A DNA stretch of 64,000 nt. It comes from Rhizorhabdus wittichii RW1 (GTDB taxonomy: Bacteria > Pseudomonadota > Alphaproteobacteria > Sphingomonadales > Sphingomonadaceae). The notes under the pieces were generated by a model. The model did no database searches and had not been told where the DNA came from. It was given only the letters and a program-made list of their open reading frames with translations. The stretch is from the NCBI GenBank assembly GCA_000016765.1, contig CP000699.1, positions 4,343,501 to 4,407,500 of the forward strand. The letters run 5' to 3'. The translations under genes and the position numbers were made by a program. Below are positions 44,233 to 53,732 of this stretch, piece by piece (position 1 is the stretch's first letter; each line of letters begins with the position of its first letter).

Positions 44233-45201
44233 CTACAGCTTGCGCGCGATCAGCGTGTTGCCGGCGGCGAACATGGCGCGGGCCGGTTCGGGCGTCGCCG
44301 CCAGCACCCGTTGCCAGAAGGGCCCGCCGGGCGGCTGGGCGATCAGCTCGCCGACGCTCATCGCCTTCAGCTCGTCGCGCAGCGCGTCGTCGGTCAGTGC
44401 CTCGGCCAGCCCGCCGAGCTGCCAGTGGAGCGCATGGTCGGGGGTCTGGTTGCCCTCGGTCGCCAGCTTGACCCGCTCGAACCCCGCGTCGAACAGCCGC
44501 GCCAGCCCCTCGCGGGTCGCGTTGTAATAATGGGAGGGATAGCCGTGGACCGGCACCAGGAAGGGATAGTCGATGAACACCATCCCGCCGGGCTTGAGCA
44601 TCCGCGCGAACTCGGCGGCGGCGACCCAGGGCTCGGCCATATGCTCCATCACCGCGAAGCAGCCGATCCCGTCGAGCGAGGCGTCGGCGATCGGGTAGCG
44701 GCAGGCGGGCGCGATGACCAGGTCGGCGCTGACCGAGGGATAGACCTCCAGATAGAGGCAATTGTCGAAGGTCCGCGAGCGGCGGCCGCAGCCGACGTCG
44801 AGATAGAGCTTGTCCGGGTTGGCGCGCACCGTCTCGACGAAGTCGCTCAAGCCGGGATTGGCCGATTCGCCGTCATAGTCGCCCAGGTCGTGCGCGGCCG
44901 CGCCATAGCCGATCGGGAAGCTGTCCGCCGCGCCGAGGAAGCGGAAATCGCCGCCCGCGCCGCGTCCTGCGTCGAGCAGCGGAGCGAAGCGGGCATATTT
45001 GGCTTCGGCGCGGGTGCCGGGCAGGCCGGCGGCGGCGCGGGTGAGTTGCCGGCGGCCCTCCTTGCGGCCGTGGCGCTCGAAATGCTTCCAGGCGTCGCCG
45101 CCCGCCGCGACATGGCGCGCGACGTCGGGATTGGCGGCAAGGTAGAGCTGCTCGACGAAATTCTCGTCGGTGGCCGGCTCGAAACGCGAGGGGTCCTGCA
45201 T
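44233..45201 (-). CDS. SAM-dependent methyltransferase (type 11) with N-terminal HYxxHGxxEGR module
   Basis: 322 aa. Residues 17-50 (LYLAANPDVARHVAAGGDAWKHFERHGRKEGR) are a short helical module of the NPD...H...G..EGR type shared with the sulfotransferase and glycosyltransferase genes next door. From about 125 the methyltransferase domain starts: YLDVGCGRRSR (motif I), IGCFAVMEHMAEPWVAA, MLKPGGMVFIDYPF. Convergent with the GSCFA gene (stop codons 3 bp apart). Probably methylates a sugar of the surface glycan. Confidence 0.85.
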   Translation of the reverse strand: MQDPSRFEPATDENFVEQLYLAANPDVARHVAAGGDAWKHFERHGRKEGRRQLTRAAAGLPGTRAEAKYARFAPLLDAGRGAGGDFRFLGAADSFPIGYGAAAHDLGDYDGESANPGLSDFVETVRANPDKLYLDVGCGRRSRTFDNCLYLEVYPSVSADLVIAPACRYPIADASLDGIGCFAVMEHMAEPWVAAAEFARMLKPGGMVFIDYPFLVPVHGYPSHYYNATREGLARLFDAGFERVKLATEGNQTPDHALHWQLGGLAEALTDDALRDELKAMSVGELIAQPPGGPFWQRVLAATPEPARAMFAAGNTLIARKL

Positions 45202-45259
45202 CGCGCCTGCCTATCGCGAGATGGCGGCGAGGGCCAGCGGACTCCGTGGGCGACGGCCC

Positions 45260-45925
45260 TCACCGGTTCAGCGCGATCAGCCGCCGGAGCGTTTCGCCCA
45301 GGAAGATATTGTCCTCCTCGGCCTCGAAATGGATGCCGGCCACCGGCGACGGGGTGTGCAGATAGGCGAGGCGGTGCCGTCCGCGCTGCTCCCAAAGCTC
45401 CAGTCCCTGCGGCGCTCGCCGTTCCGGGGAGATGAGGACGAGCAGCTCGATTGCGGGATAGGAATCGAGCGCGGCGCAGAGTCGGTCGAACCCGAACCAT
45501 CCGCCCTGATACCGCTCGGCGATGGCGAGCAGCAGATGGGGCCGGCCCGATGCCAGGGCGGCCCGGAAACGGGCAACGCACCGTTCGAGATAGGCGTAGC
45601 CCTCTGCCGAGACGGGATCATAATGGTTGAACATCGTGTTCAGCCCGTAGCGGCGGCGATAATGGTCGTGATCGGCGAAACAGCTGTCTGCCGTGTGGCG
45701 TTGCTCGACGGGCACGGGCTTCAGATGCCGGCGGTCGAGGAAGACGGCGAAATCATCCTCGATGCAGTCGCTCACCATGCGGAGGTTGGAGAATATCCAG
45801 TCGAAGGGCGCCGAATAGCGTTTCAGGCCGGCGGCCTTGAGCATCGTGCTGGTCAGGCATTGCGCGCCGATCGACAGCACCGAGTCATAGCTTCGCGGAG
45901 CGTCCCAACGGGCTTCGGCCGACAT
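45260..45925 (-). CDS. DUF1796 family putative cysteine peptidase-like protein
   Basis: 221 aa. SYDSVLSIGAQCLTSTMLKAAGLKRYSAPFDWIFSNLRMVSDCIEDDFAVFL carries the GxxC...PFDWI pattern of DUF1796, whose members are often listed as papain-like cysteine peptidases. The Cys in GAQC and the later His of FNHYDP are the candidate catalytic residues. Such proteins occur in lipopolysaccharide and glycan islands. The ATG at 45925 nearly touches the divergent sulfotransferase ORF, so the two promoters must lie inside the coding starts. Confidence 0.78.
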   Translation of the reverse strand: MSAEARWDAPRSYDSVLSIGAQCLTSTMLKAAGLKRYSAPFDWIFSNLRMVSDCIEDDFAVFLDRRHLKPVPVEQRHTADSCFADHDHYRRRYGLNTMFNHYDPVSAEGYAYLERCVARFRAALASGRPHLLLAIAERYQGGWFGFDRLCAALDSYPAIELLVLISPERRAPQGLELWEQRGRHRLAYLHTPSPVAGIHFEAEEDNIFLGETLRRLIALNR

Positions 45926-46058
45926 GAATGACAAGAACCCCACCGCGCGGCAAAGCCATATTGTGCGCAGCGCGTGCGTGGCGATCAAGGCCGGATCGGC
46001 CTATGGGCTTTTTCCGATCAAGCCGCTAACCGTTCGCGCGACCGTGAAGGAGACGAGA

Positions 46059-47243
46059 TTGGGGCGGCCCGACACCCGACAAGCGCGCATCGCGATCCTC
46101 GTGCTGGGCATGCACCGCAGCGGGACGTCGGCGCTCACCCGGCTGATCGGGCATCTCGGCGCGGCGCTGCCTGCCGACGCGATCGAGGCGCATGCCGACA
46201 ATGCGCGCGGTTATTGGGAATCGGCCGCGATCGTCAAGGCCGGCGACCAGCTCTTGCGCGTCGCGCGGTCGAGCTGGTTCGATCCGCGCCCGCTCGACCT
46301 GTCCCGCCTCGACCCCTCGGCGCTGCGGTCGCGCAAGGACCGTCTGTGGGAGGCGGTCGGCGCCGCCTTCGGCGATGCGCCGCTGATCGCGATCAAGGAC
46401 CCGCGCCAGTGCCGCTTCGTGCCGACCGTCGTCGAGACGCTGGCCGAGCATGGCGTGGCGAGCCGCGCGGTGCTGATGCTGCGCGATCCCGACGCGATCG
46501 CCCGCTCGGTCGCGAAGCGCGACGGCACAACCCATGCCTATGCCCAGCTCCTGTGGCTGCGGCACATGATCGACGCCGAGCGCGCGACGCGCGGATTGAA
46601 CCGCGCCGTGGTCGACTATGACGCGATGCTGGCCGACTGGCGCGACGCCGCCGCGCGGTTGCTGCCGCTGACCGGCGGGGCGATGCCCGACGGCGAGGCG
46701 GCCGAAGCGATCGACGCTTTCCTCGACCCGTCGCTGCGCCACCATGGCGGCGGCGGAGCATCGGCGATCGAGGCGCCGCTCGGACCGATCGTCGCCGCCG
46801 TGCGCGACGGGATGGCGGCGCTCGCGGTCCGCGACGACGCTGCCGCGCGGGCGGCGCTCGACGAGGCCTATGCCGGGCTGGAGGCGCTGCCCTGGCTCGC
46901 CGACGACATCATCCATGACGAGCTGCGCCATCGCCGCACCGGCGAGAGCGACGCCGTGCCGGTGCCCGCCGCGCCGTTCCCGGCGGTCGAGGTCCCGCGC
47001 GCGTCGATGCCAGCGCCGACCCCCGAACGGGCCGAGGCGGTGGCGATGATCCGCGACAGCGGGCTGTTCGACGAGGCCTGGTATCGCGCCACCTATCCCG
47101 ACGCGGCCGCCAGCGGGCTCGACCCGATCGAGCATTATCTGACGATCGGCGCGCCGAAGGGGCATGATCCCAACCCGCTGTTCGACACCGGCTTCTATGC
47201 GCGGCAGATGGCCCGTCGCATCGCGGCGGAGGGCGGCCGGTGA
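46059..47243 (+). CDS. sulfotransferase family protein with C-terminal glycan-associated module
   Basis: 394 aa. VLGMHRSGTSALTRLIGHLG is the PAPS 5'-phosphosulfate loop and LMLRDPDAIARSVAKRDG the 3'-phosphate site, so it transfers sulfate from PAPS. The C-terminal 50 residues (DEAWYRATYPDAAASGLDPIEHYLTIGAPKGHDPNPLFD) are the same helical module as in the neighbouring glycosyltransferase and methyltransferase. A TTG at 46059 is preferred: AAGGAG lies 7 bp upstream, and the N-terminal extension to ATG 45924 lacks homology and overlaps the divergent gene. Translationally coupled to the giant glycosyltransferase (GTGA at 47240). Confidence 0.85.
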   Translation: MGRPDTRQARIAILVLGMHRSGTSALTRLIGHLGAALPADAIEAHADNARGYWESAAIVKAGDQLLRVARSSWFDPRPLDLSRLDPSALRSRKDRLWEAVGAAFGDAPLIAIKDPRQCRFVPTVVETLAEHGVASRAVLMLRDPDAIARSVAKRDGTTHAYAQLLWLRHMIDAERATRGLNRAVVDYDAMLADWRDAAARLLPLTGGAMPDGEAAEAIDAFLDPSLRHHGGGGASAIEAPLGPIVAAVRDGMAALAVRDDAAARAALDEAYAGLEALPWLADDIIHDELRHRRTGESDAVPVPAAPFPAVEVPRASMPAPTPERAEAVAMIRDSGLFDEAWYRATYPDAAASGLDPIEHYLTIGAPKGHDPNPLFDTGFYARQMARRIAAEGGR

Positions 47244-50200
47244 AGGCGGCGCTGGTCCTCCACCTCTTCTACCCCGAGGTCGCGGTAGAGCTCATCGACC
47301 GAGTGGCGGCGATCGGCGCGTCGGTCGATATCTTCGTCACGCACAGCGTCGCGCTCGACGAGACCGTCCTCGCCGCGCTCGATCGCCTGCCGCGCAAGGC
47401 GGAGGTGGTGACCGTCGCCAATCGCGGCTGGGACATCGGCCCGCTGTTCGAACTGCTGCCGCTGCTCGCCGAGCGCGGCTACGACCTGATCGGCAAGCTC
47501 CACAGCAAGAAGGGTGGATCGGGCTATGCGCCCGAATGGCGCCGGCTCGCCTATGACGGGATGATCGGATCGCCCGCGCTGGTCGCCGACATCGTCGCGG
47601 CGTTCGACGCGCACCCCGATCTGTCGCTGCTGGGGGCGAAGCCGCTCTACAAGTCGGTCGCCAGCCATCTGTTCCGCAATGCCGAGCTGCTCTCCGACCT
47701 CGCCCCGCGCCTGACCGCGCCCGCCTATCCTCCGGCCGACTGGGGTTTCTTCGCCGGCACCTTCTTCTGGGCGCGGCGGACGCTGCTGGAGAAGGTCGCG
47801 GCGCTTGCCGACTTCCGCGACGCGGCCCCCAACCAGGATCGCGACGGTGCGCTCGGCCATGCGGTCGAGCGGCTGTTCGGCCTCGCCCCGATCGGGCTGG
47901 GCGGCAAGATCGGACTGGTCGAGGACGGCCGGATCGAGCTGATCCGGGCGCCGGGCGCGCCGTCGCACGAGCCGGTGATCCAGACGCTGGTCGACGCGGC
48001 GGGGCTCGGCGTCGGGCCGGTCGACGAGCAGCTGGCGGCGCTGATCGCGACGCACAACCCGCTGATCGACTATATCCGCCATGGCCGCGAGGCCGATGCG
48101 CTCGATCCCAATCTCTATTTCTCGTCCGCCTGGTATAATTCGATCCACGCCGACGTGCATGCGGCGGGGATGCTGCCGCTTCACCATTATATCCACCATG
48201 GCGCGGCCGAGGGACGGTCGACCGGGCCGCTGTTCGACGGCCTCTTCTACCGCAAGAGCCATGACGACGTGACCGGCGATCCGCTGCGCCACTTCCTCGA
48301 GGTCGGGGCCGCCGAGGGGCGGGTGGCGATCCCGGTCAGCCGGCCGCGCTACGAGACCGGCGACGAACGGCCGCGCCGCTTCTACCGCCATTTCGACATC
48401 GCCCGCGAGGAGGCCTTCCTGCGCGCGATGGCGGAGCTGCCCGACGATGTCCGCCAGAGGGCCGACGAGACGCTGGTCAGCGTTGTCATGCCCGCCTGGA
48501 ACCGGGCGGACCGGATCGCGGCGGCGATCCGGTCGGTGCTGGCGCAGAGCCACCGCCGGTTCGAGCTGCTGGTCGTCGACGACGGATCGACCGACGGCAC
48601 CGCCGAGATCGCCGCCGCCTTCGCCAGCGACCCGCGCGTCCGCCTGATCCGCGGCGGGCATGGCGGGGTCAGCGCCGCGCGCAACCTGGGGCTGGAGGCG
48701 GCGACCGGCGAGATCGTCGCCTATCTCGACAGCGACAATGTCTGGAAGAGCTGGTTCCTCGACGTGATGGCGCTGTTCATGACCGCCGAGGGGCTCGACG
48801 CCGCCTATTCGGGGATCGCGCTGCGCGACGAGCTCAACCAGCTCACCGGCTATCGCGGCGACGATTTCGACTGGGACGCCTGCCTCGCCGAGAATTATGT
48901 CGACCTCAACGCCTTCTGCCACCGCCGCGCGCTGGTCGCCGGGCTTGGCGGGTTCGACACCAACCTCCGCCGGATGGTCGATTGGGACCTGATCCTGCGC
49001 TACGCCAAGGGGCGCCCGGTCGGCTATGCGCCCTTCGTCGGCGGCGAATATCATGACGCGAAGGGCGACCAGGGGCGGATCACGGTCACCCAGCCGGCCG
49101 CCTTCCAGGCGCTGGTGCGGACCAAGAACCGGCTCGGCCTGCCCACCGGCGCCGGCGCGCATGAACTGGCGGCGGCGCTGAAGCTCACCATCGCGATCAA
49201 GATCGCCGCGCCCGAGGAGGAGAAGGCCGCCTGGGGCGACTATCACTTCGCCGAGAGCCTCGCCGCCGCGATCGGCCGGCTGGGCCATGCCGTCCGGATC
49301 GACTTTCGTGGCCAGTGGCACGGCCATGCGATCGCCAGCGAGGATCTGGTGATCGTGCTGCGCGGCCTGATCCCCTATGAGCCGCGTCCCGGCCAGATGG
49401 CCTTCCTCTGGAACATCAGCCATCCCGACCAGGTCGGCTTCGACGAATATGACCGCTATACGCGCGTCTATGCCGCCTCGGGATCGCATGCCGCGCTGCT
49501 CGGGCATATCGTCCGCCCGCCGGTCGCTCCGATGCTGCAGGCGACCGATCCCGGGCGCTTCCACCCGATCGATCCGCCGCCGTCTGCGCCTGACATCGTT
49601 TTCGTCGGCAATTCGCGCGGTGTCGACCGGGAGATCGTCTCCTGGGCGATCGAGGCCGGGCATCCGCCCGCCATCTACGGCGACGGCTGGGACGGTCGCG
49701 TGCCGGCCGATCTGGTCAGGGCCCGCAACGTCGACAACCGCGCGGTCGGCGCGCTCTATGCCGGCGCGGGCGTGGTGCTCAACGATCACTGGCCGTCGAT
49801 GCGCGCCTTCGGCCTGCTGTCGAACCGGCTGTTCGACATCGTCGGCAGCGGGGGGAGGGCGCTGTCCGATCCGGTGCCGTCGATGGCGTCGGTGTTCGGC
49901 AATGCGGTGGCGCAGGTCTCGGGCCCGGCCGAGCTGAAGGCGGCGGCGGACGAGCTGCTCGCCCGGCCGCGCAACGATCCGGCGGCGCGGCTGGCCGCCG
50001 ACTATGTCCATGCCGAGCACAGCTTCGACGCGCGGGCGCGGACCTTCATCGCCGACGCCTTCGCGGTGCTGGGCCTGCCGTCGCCGGTTCCGGCCAATGC
50101 CCCCGATTTCGACGATCGGCTCGCCGTCCACGTCATCGCCAGGCACAGCGCGATCGGCCCGCAGAGCTCGGCCTATATCCGGCTGGTCGCGCCGCTGACC

Positions 50201-51145
50201 GACGAGAGCGTCGCGGGGCGGCTGCGGCTGACGCTCGGCGCGCCCGACGATGCCGTGCCCGACTGCGACGTCTGCATCGTCCAGCGCACCGCGCTGCCGA
50301 CCGTCGAGGCGGTCGACGCGTTGGTCCGGCGGCTGGGGGAGATGGGCGCGGCGCTGGTCGTCGATGTCGACGATGCCTTCACCCTGATCGGGTCGGATCA
50401 TCCCGAGCATGATCTCTATCGCCCGCTCAACGCCGCGCTCGACCGGGCGGTGGCGGCCGCGGCCGAGACCTGGTTCTCGACCGCCGAGCTGGCTGACGCC
50501 TATGCGCCGCTCGGCGCGCGTGGAATCGTCGCGCCCAACGCGATCGACCCCCGGCTGTGGCGCGACTGGCGCACGGCGCGGCCTACGCCCTTCGCCGGGG
50601 ACAAGGTGCGGATGCTCTACATGGGCACCCATACCCATGGGCCCGATCTCGCCCTGATCCGGCCGGCGCTCGACCGGCTCCATGCCGAGCGTGGCGACGC
50701 CTTCGACCTGACCGTGATCGGGGTCGATCCCGATCTCGCGCCCGCGCCCTGGCTGCGCCGGCTGGCGCCGCCGGCCGAGGCGGTCAGCTATCCGCGCTTC
50801 GTCCGCTGGCTGCGCGGGCAGGGGCCGTTCGACCTCGGCCTGGCTCCGCTCGCCGATAATCCGTTCAACCGCTGCAAGTCGGACATTAAGGCTCTCGACT
50901 ATGCGGCGCTCGGCATCCTCCCGCTGGTCAGCGACGGACCCGCCTATCGGGCCGACCGGCTGCTCGGGCGCCACATGCCGTTCGCGGAGGCGGATGGCTG
51001 GCTCGACGCGCTGCGGGCGGTGCTCGACGATCGCGGCGATGCGGCGCGGCGGGCGGCGGCGGTCGAGGCGCATGTCTGGGATCGCCGCGTGGTGGCGCGG
51101 AGCGGCCCGATGCTCGTCGACCGGCTCGAGGCATATCGACGGTAG
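47240..51145 (+). CDS. multi-domain glycosyltransferase (RgpF-like, GT2, and two GT4-like domains)
   Basis: 1301 aa, four parts. Residues 1-280: rhamnan synthesis F (RgpF) domain, with NRGWDIGPLFELLPLL, GKLHSKKGG and WGFFAGTFFWAR. About 290-360: two copies of the W/Y...G...HYxxHGAAEGR module. About 410-650: GT2 domain, LVSVVMPAWNRADRIAAAIRSVLAQSHRRFELLVVDDGSTDGT with the DSDN metal site (YLDSDN). About 690-945 and 955-1300: two GT-B/GT1-GT4-like domains (FVGNSRGVDRE, GDGWDG, DVDDAF, GTHTHGPDLAL). One chain can thus carry out several glycosyl transfers. GTG start overlapping the sulfotransferase stop. Cytoplasmic; no signal peptide. Confidence 0.9.
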   Translation: MKAALVLHLFYPEVAVELIDRVAAIGASVDIFVTHSVALDETVLAALDRLPRKAEVVTVANRGWDIGPLFELLPLLAERGYDLIGKLHSKKGGSGYAPEWRRLAYDGMIGSPALVADIVAAFDAHPDLSLLGAKPLYKSVASHLFRNAELLSDLAPRLTAPAYPPADWGFFAGTFFWARRTLLEKVAALADFRDAAPNQDRDGALGHAVERLFGLAPIGLGGKIGLVEDGRIELIRAPGAPSHEPVIQTLVDAAGLGVGPVDEQLAALIATHNPLIDYIRHGREADALDPNLYFSSAWYNSIHADVHAAGMLPLHHYIHHGAAEGRSTGPLFDGLFYRKSHDDVTGDPLRHFLEVGAAEGRVAIPVSRPRYETGDERPRRFYRHFDIAREEAFLRAMAELPDDVRQRADETLVSVVMPAWNRADRIAAAIRSVLAQSHRRFELLVVDDGSTDGTAEIAAAFASDPRVRLIRGGHGGVSAARNLGLEAATGEIVAYLDSDNVWKSWFLDVMALFMTAEGLDAAYSGIALRDELNQLTGYRGDDFDWDACLAENYVDLNAFCHRRALVAGLGGFDTNLRRMVDWDLILRYAKGRPVGYAPFVGGEYHDAKGDQGRITVTQPAAFQALVRTKNRLGLPTGAGAHELAAALKLTIAIKIAAPEEEKAAWGDYHFAESLAAAIGRLGHAVRIDFRGQWHGHAIASEDLVIVLRGLIPYEPRPGQMAFLWNISHPDQVGFDEYDRYTRVYAASGSHAALLGHIVRPPVAPMLQATDPGRFHPIDPPPSAPDIVFVGNSRGVDREIVSWAIEAGHPPAIYGDGWDGRVPADLVRARNVDNRAVGALYAGAGVVLNDHWPSMRAFGLLSNRLFDIVGSGGRALSDPVPSMASVFGNAVAQVSGPAELKAAADELLARPRNDPAARLAADYVHAEHSFDARARTFIADAFAVLGLPSPVPANAPDFDDRLAVHVIARHSAIGPQSSAYIRLVAPLTDESVAGRLRLTLGAPDDAVPDCDVCIVQRTALPTVEAVDALVRRLGEMGAALVVDVDDAFTLIGSDHPEHDLYRPLNAALDRAVAAAAETWFSTAELADAYAPLGARGIVAPNAIDPRLWRDWRTARPTPFAGDKVRMLYMGTHTHGPDLALIRPALDRLHAERGDAFDLTVIGVDPDLAPAPWLRRLAPPAEAVSYPRFVRWLRGQGPFDLGLAPLADNPFNRCKSDIKALDYAALGILPLVSDGPAYRADRLLGRHMPFAEADGWLDALRAVLDDRGDAARRAAAVEAHVWDRRVVARSGPMLVDRLEAYRR

Positions 51146-51154
51146 GAGAAACGG

Positions 51155-52141
51155 ATGAGACTGTTCCGGCTGCTTCCCCTGGCGGCGCTGCCGCTCCTGC
51201 TGGCGGCGACGGGCAGCGCGCCGAAGCTGATCCTGCCGATCGCCTGTGAACTCGGCCGGAACTGCGCGATCCAGAATTATGTCGATCTCGATCCGTCGCC
51301 GGCCGCCAGCGACTATCGCTGCGGCAGCCGGACCTACGACAAGCATAGCGGGGTCGACTTCCGGCTGACGAGCATGGCCGAGCAACGCAAGGGCGTCGCG
51401 GTCCTCGCCGCCGCCGCCGGTACGGTTCTGCGGGTCCGCGATGGGGTGCCCGACGTCTCGGTGCGCGAGGCGGGCAAGGCGGCGATCGCCGACAGGGAAT
51501 GCGGCAACGGTCTGGTGATCGCCCATGCCGGCGGGCTCGAAACCCAATATTGCCACATGGCCAGGGGCAGCATCACCGTGAAGCCGGGCCAGCAGGTGAG
51601 CGCCGGCGCGCCGATCGGCAAGGTCGGCCTGTCGGGCAACACCGAATATCCGCATCTGCACTTCACCGTCCGGCTGGACGGCAAGGTGGTCGAGCCCTTC
51701 GCCGCCGGTGCGAAGTCCGGGCAGTGCTCGGGCGGTCGGAGCCTCTGGTCGCCGGCGGCGGGGCTGGCCGGGGCTTACAAGGCGGGCGAGGTGCTGAACG
51801 CGGGCTTCGCCACCGGTCCGGTGACGATGGCGGCGGTGCAGGAGAACGGCGCGGACCAGCAGCCGCGCCCGAGCCGCAGCGCGCCCGCGCTCGTCGCCTT
51901 CGTCCAGGCGATCGGGCTGAAGGGCGGCGACGTCCAGCGCATCACAATCACCGCGCCCGACGGATCGGTGCTCGTCGACAGCAGCGCCAAGCCGCTCGAT
52001 CGCGACAAGGCGCAGTGGCTATCGTTCGCGGGCAAGAAGCGGCCGGCGGCGGGATGGCCCGCCGGTCGCTATGGCGCGCGTTATGTGGTGTTGCGCGGGG
52101 GCAAGGCCGTGATCGACCGGCGGTTCGAGATCGTCCTCTGA
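51155..52141 (+). CDS. M23-family metallopeptidase
   Basis: 328 aa, Sec signal peptide (MRLFRLLPLAALPLLLAATGSA). The LytM/M23 zinc site is HSGVDF (HxxxD) with HLHF, and the glycine-rich context GNTEYPHLHFTV; QYCHMARGSITVKPGQ fits the central strand. An additional C-terminal domain of 130 residues is of unknown role. It would cut peptidoglycan peptides in the periplasm. GGAGAAACGG precedes the ATG; it follows the glycosyltransferase by 9 bp and may be co-transcribed. Confidence 0.9.
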   Translation: MRLFRLLPLAALPLLLAATGSAPKLILPIACELGRNCAIQNYVDLDPSPAASDYRCGSRTYDKHSGVDFRLTSMAEQRKGVAVLAAAAGTVLRVRDGVPDVSVREAGKAAIADRECGNGLVIAHAGGLETQYCHMARGSITVKPGQQVSAGAPIGKVGLSGNTEYPHLHFTVRLDGKVVEPFAAGAKSGQCSGGRSLWSPAAGLAGAYKAGEVLNAGFATGPVTMAAVQENGADQQPRPSRSAPALVAFVQAIGLKGGDVQRITITAPDGSVLVDSSAKPLDRDKAQWLSFAGKKRPAAGWPAGRYGARYVVLRGGKAVIDRRFEIVL

Positions 52142-52188
52142 GGACGCGACTTTCCTTGGGCGGAGCGGTGCGATAGGGCTCGGCGATC

Positions 52189-53409
52189 ATGCGCGTCCTC
52201 ATCGTCCACCAGAATTTCCCCGGCCAGTTCCCGCACATCGCCGACGCGCTGATCGCGCGCGGGGACCAGGTGGTGGCGATCGGCGGGCCGACCGCGAAGG
52301 AGCGCTCCGGCCTCTCCCTGATCCGCTGGAACAACAAGCGGGGAACGGCGGCGGGCATCCTTCCCGTGGCGGTTCGGGCCGAGGCGGACCTGATCCGCGC
52401 CGAGGCGGCCGCGATGGCGGCGGTCGAGCTGGCGCGGCGGGGGTTCAAGCCCGACCTGATCATCGCCCACCCGAGCTGGGGCGAGACGATCCACCTCAAG
52501 GACCTGTTTCCTCACGCGAAAATGATCCTGTTCGGAGAATTCTACTATCGCCATCTCGGCGGCGACGTGAATTTCGATCAGGAGTTCGAGACGCCGAACC
52601 TGGCCGGCGCGATGCGCACCAACGGCAAGAACGCTGTCCAGACGCTGGCTTATACGCAGGCCGACCTGATCGTGTCGCCGACCGCGTTCCAGGCGTCGAC
52701 CTTTCCGGCGATATTCGCTCCACGCATCCGGGTGCTGCACGAGGGCGTCGACCTGTCCCGCGCGCGGCGCAATCCGGAGGCGCGCCTGATCCTCGCCGAC
52801 GGGCGGGTGCTCGACGGCTCGACCCCGGTCATCACCTTCATCAACCGCAATTTCGAACGGCTGCGCGGCTTCCACATCTTCATGCGGGCCCTGCCGCGCC
52901 TGATGGAGGCGGTTCCGGAAGCGCAGGTGGTCGCGATCGGTGCCGATGGGGTTGGCTATGGTGGGGAGCATCCGGACAAGAAGCCCTGGCGCCACGCCAT
53001 GCTCGACGAGATGGGCGGGCGGATCGACCGGTCGCGGTTGCACTTCGTCGGCCGGGTCGAGCATGACCGGATGATCGACATCCTGTCGATCGGTGCGGCG
53101 CATGTCTATTACACCTACCCCTTCGTCCTCTCCTGGTCGCTGGTGGAGGCGATGGCGTGCGAATGCCTCGTTCTTGGATCGGACACCGCGCCGGTGCGCG
53201 ATGCGATCACCGACGGGCAGGACGGCGTGCTTAACGATTTCTTCGATGTGGACGCCCTGTCCGCCGCGATGATCCGCGCGATCCGCGAGCCCGAGGCATT
53301 CCAGGCGATGCGCGCCCAGGCGCGGCGCACCGCGCTCGCCCGCTTCGACCGCGCGACTGTGGGCGTGCCCGGCTGGCTGGCGCTGATCGACGAGGCGATG
53401 GACGGCTGA
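52189..53409 (+). CDS. glycosyltransferase family 4 protein
   Basis: 406 aa GT-B fold enzyme. N-terminal MRVLIVHQNFPGQFPHIADALIARGDQVVAIGG; IAHPSWGETIHLKDLFP; C-terminal donor site HVYYTYPFVLSWSLVEAMACECLVLGSDTAPVRDAITDG with the E-x7-E pattern (SWSLVEAMACE). This subfamily occurs in sphingomonad and other alphaproteobacterial exopolysaccharide loci. Last rightward gene of the cluster before the convergent RTX gene. Confidence 0.9.
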   Translation: MRVLIVHQNFPGQFPHIADALIARGDQVVAIGGPTAKERSGLSLIRWNNKRGTAAGILPVAVRAEADLIRAEAAAMAAVELARRGFKPDLIIAHPSWGETIHLKDLFPHAKMILFGEFYYRHLGGDVNFDQEFETPNLAGAMRTNGKNAVQTLAYTQADLIVSPTAFQASTFPAIFAPRIRVLHEGVDLSRARRNPEARLILADGRVLDGSTPVITFINRNFERLRGFHIFMRALPRLMEAVPEAQVVAIGADGVGYGGEHPDKKPWRHAMLDEMGGRIDRSRLHFVGRVEHDRMIDILSIGAAHVYYTYPFVLSWSLVEAMACECLVLGSDTAPVRDAITDGQDGVLNDFFDVDALSAAMIRAIREPEAFQAMRAQARRTALARFDRATVGVPGWLALIDEAMDG

Positions 53410-53660
53410 CGAAGGACCGCCCGGAGACCTCCTGCGGTTTCTCTTCTCTCACCATATTCCCATGGATCGGGAAACCATGGACGGCGTCCGCTTGCGCCCG
53501 ATGGGCTGTGACCGCGGAGTTTTCGCCTTCGGGGAAGACCGTTTTGGGGAGATGACTGCGACAGGGATCAGGTGAAGGGGACGAGGCCGGACCAAGGCAA
53601 TGCGGACTGGCTCGGTCCGGCTCGTTGGTCAGCGCATCGCTCGCGCATCTCGCAAAAAGA
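53410..53660. other. non-coding gap between convergent genes
   Basis: About 250 bp with no ORF of interest before the terminator pair at 53661-53715. Only a short TTCCC/GGGAA palindrome is visible near 53456-53472. Confidence 0.5.
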
Positions 53661-53715
53661 AAAAGGCCGGCTTTCGCCGGCCTTTTGAACCGGGAGCCGA
53701 CCGAGGTCGGCTCCC
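53661..53715 (-). terminator. tandem terminator hairpins of the RTX gene
   Basis: Leftward order: GGGAGCCGACC/GGTCGGCTCCC at 53692-53715, then AAAAGGCCGGC/GCCGGCCTTTT at 53661-53686 followed by a T-rich run. Can also stop rightward transcription from the glycosyltransferase. Confidence 0.85.
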
Positions 53716-53732
53716 GCTCTCCCACCAAGCCG

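Noticed and set aside
47195-51661. Very long minus-strand open frame (about 1488 codons) opposite the giant glycosyltransferase
   Set aside because: Its translation is Arg/Gly/Asp/His-rich low-complexity sequence with no family motif; it is the antisense shadow of a high-GC gene that has clear glycosyltransferase motifs.
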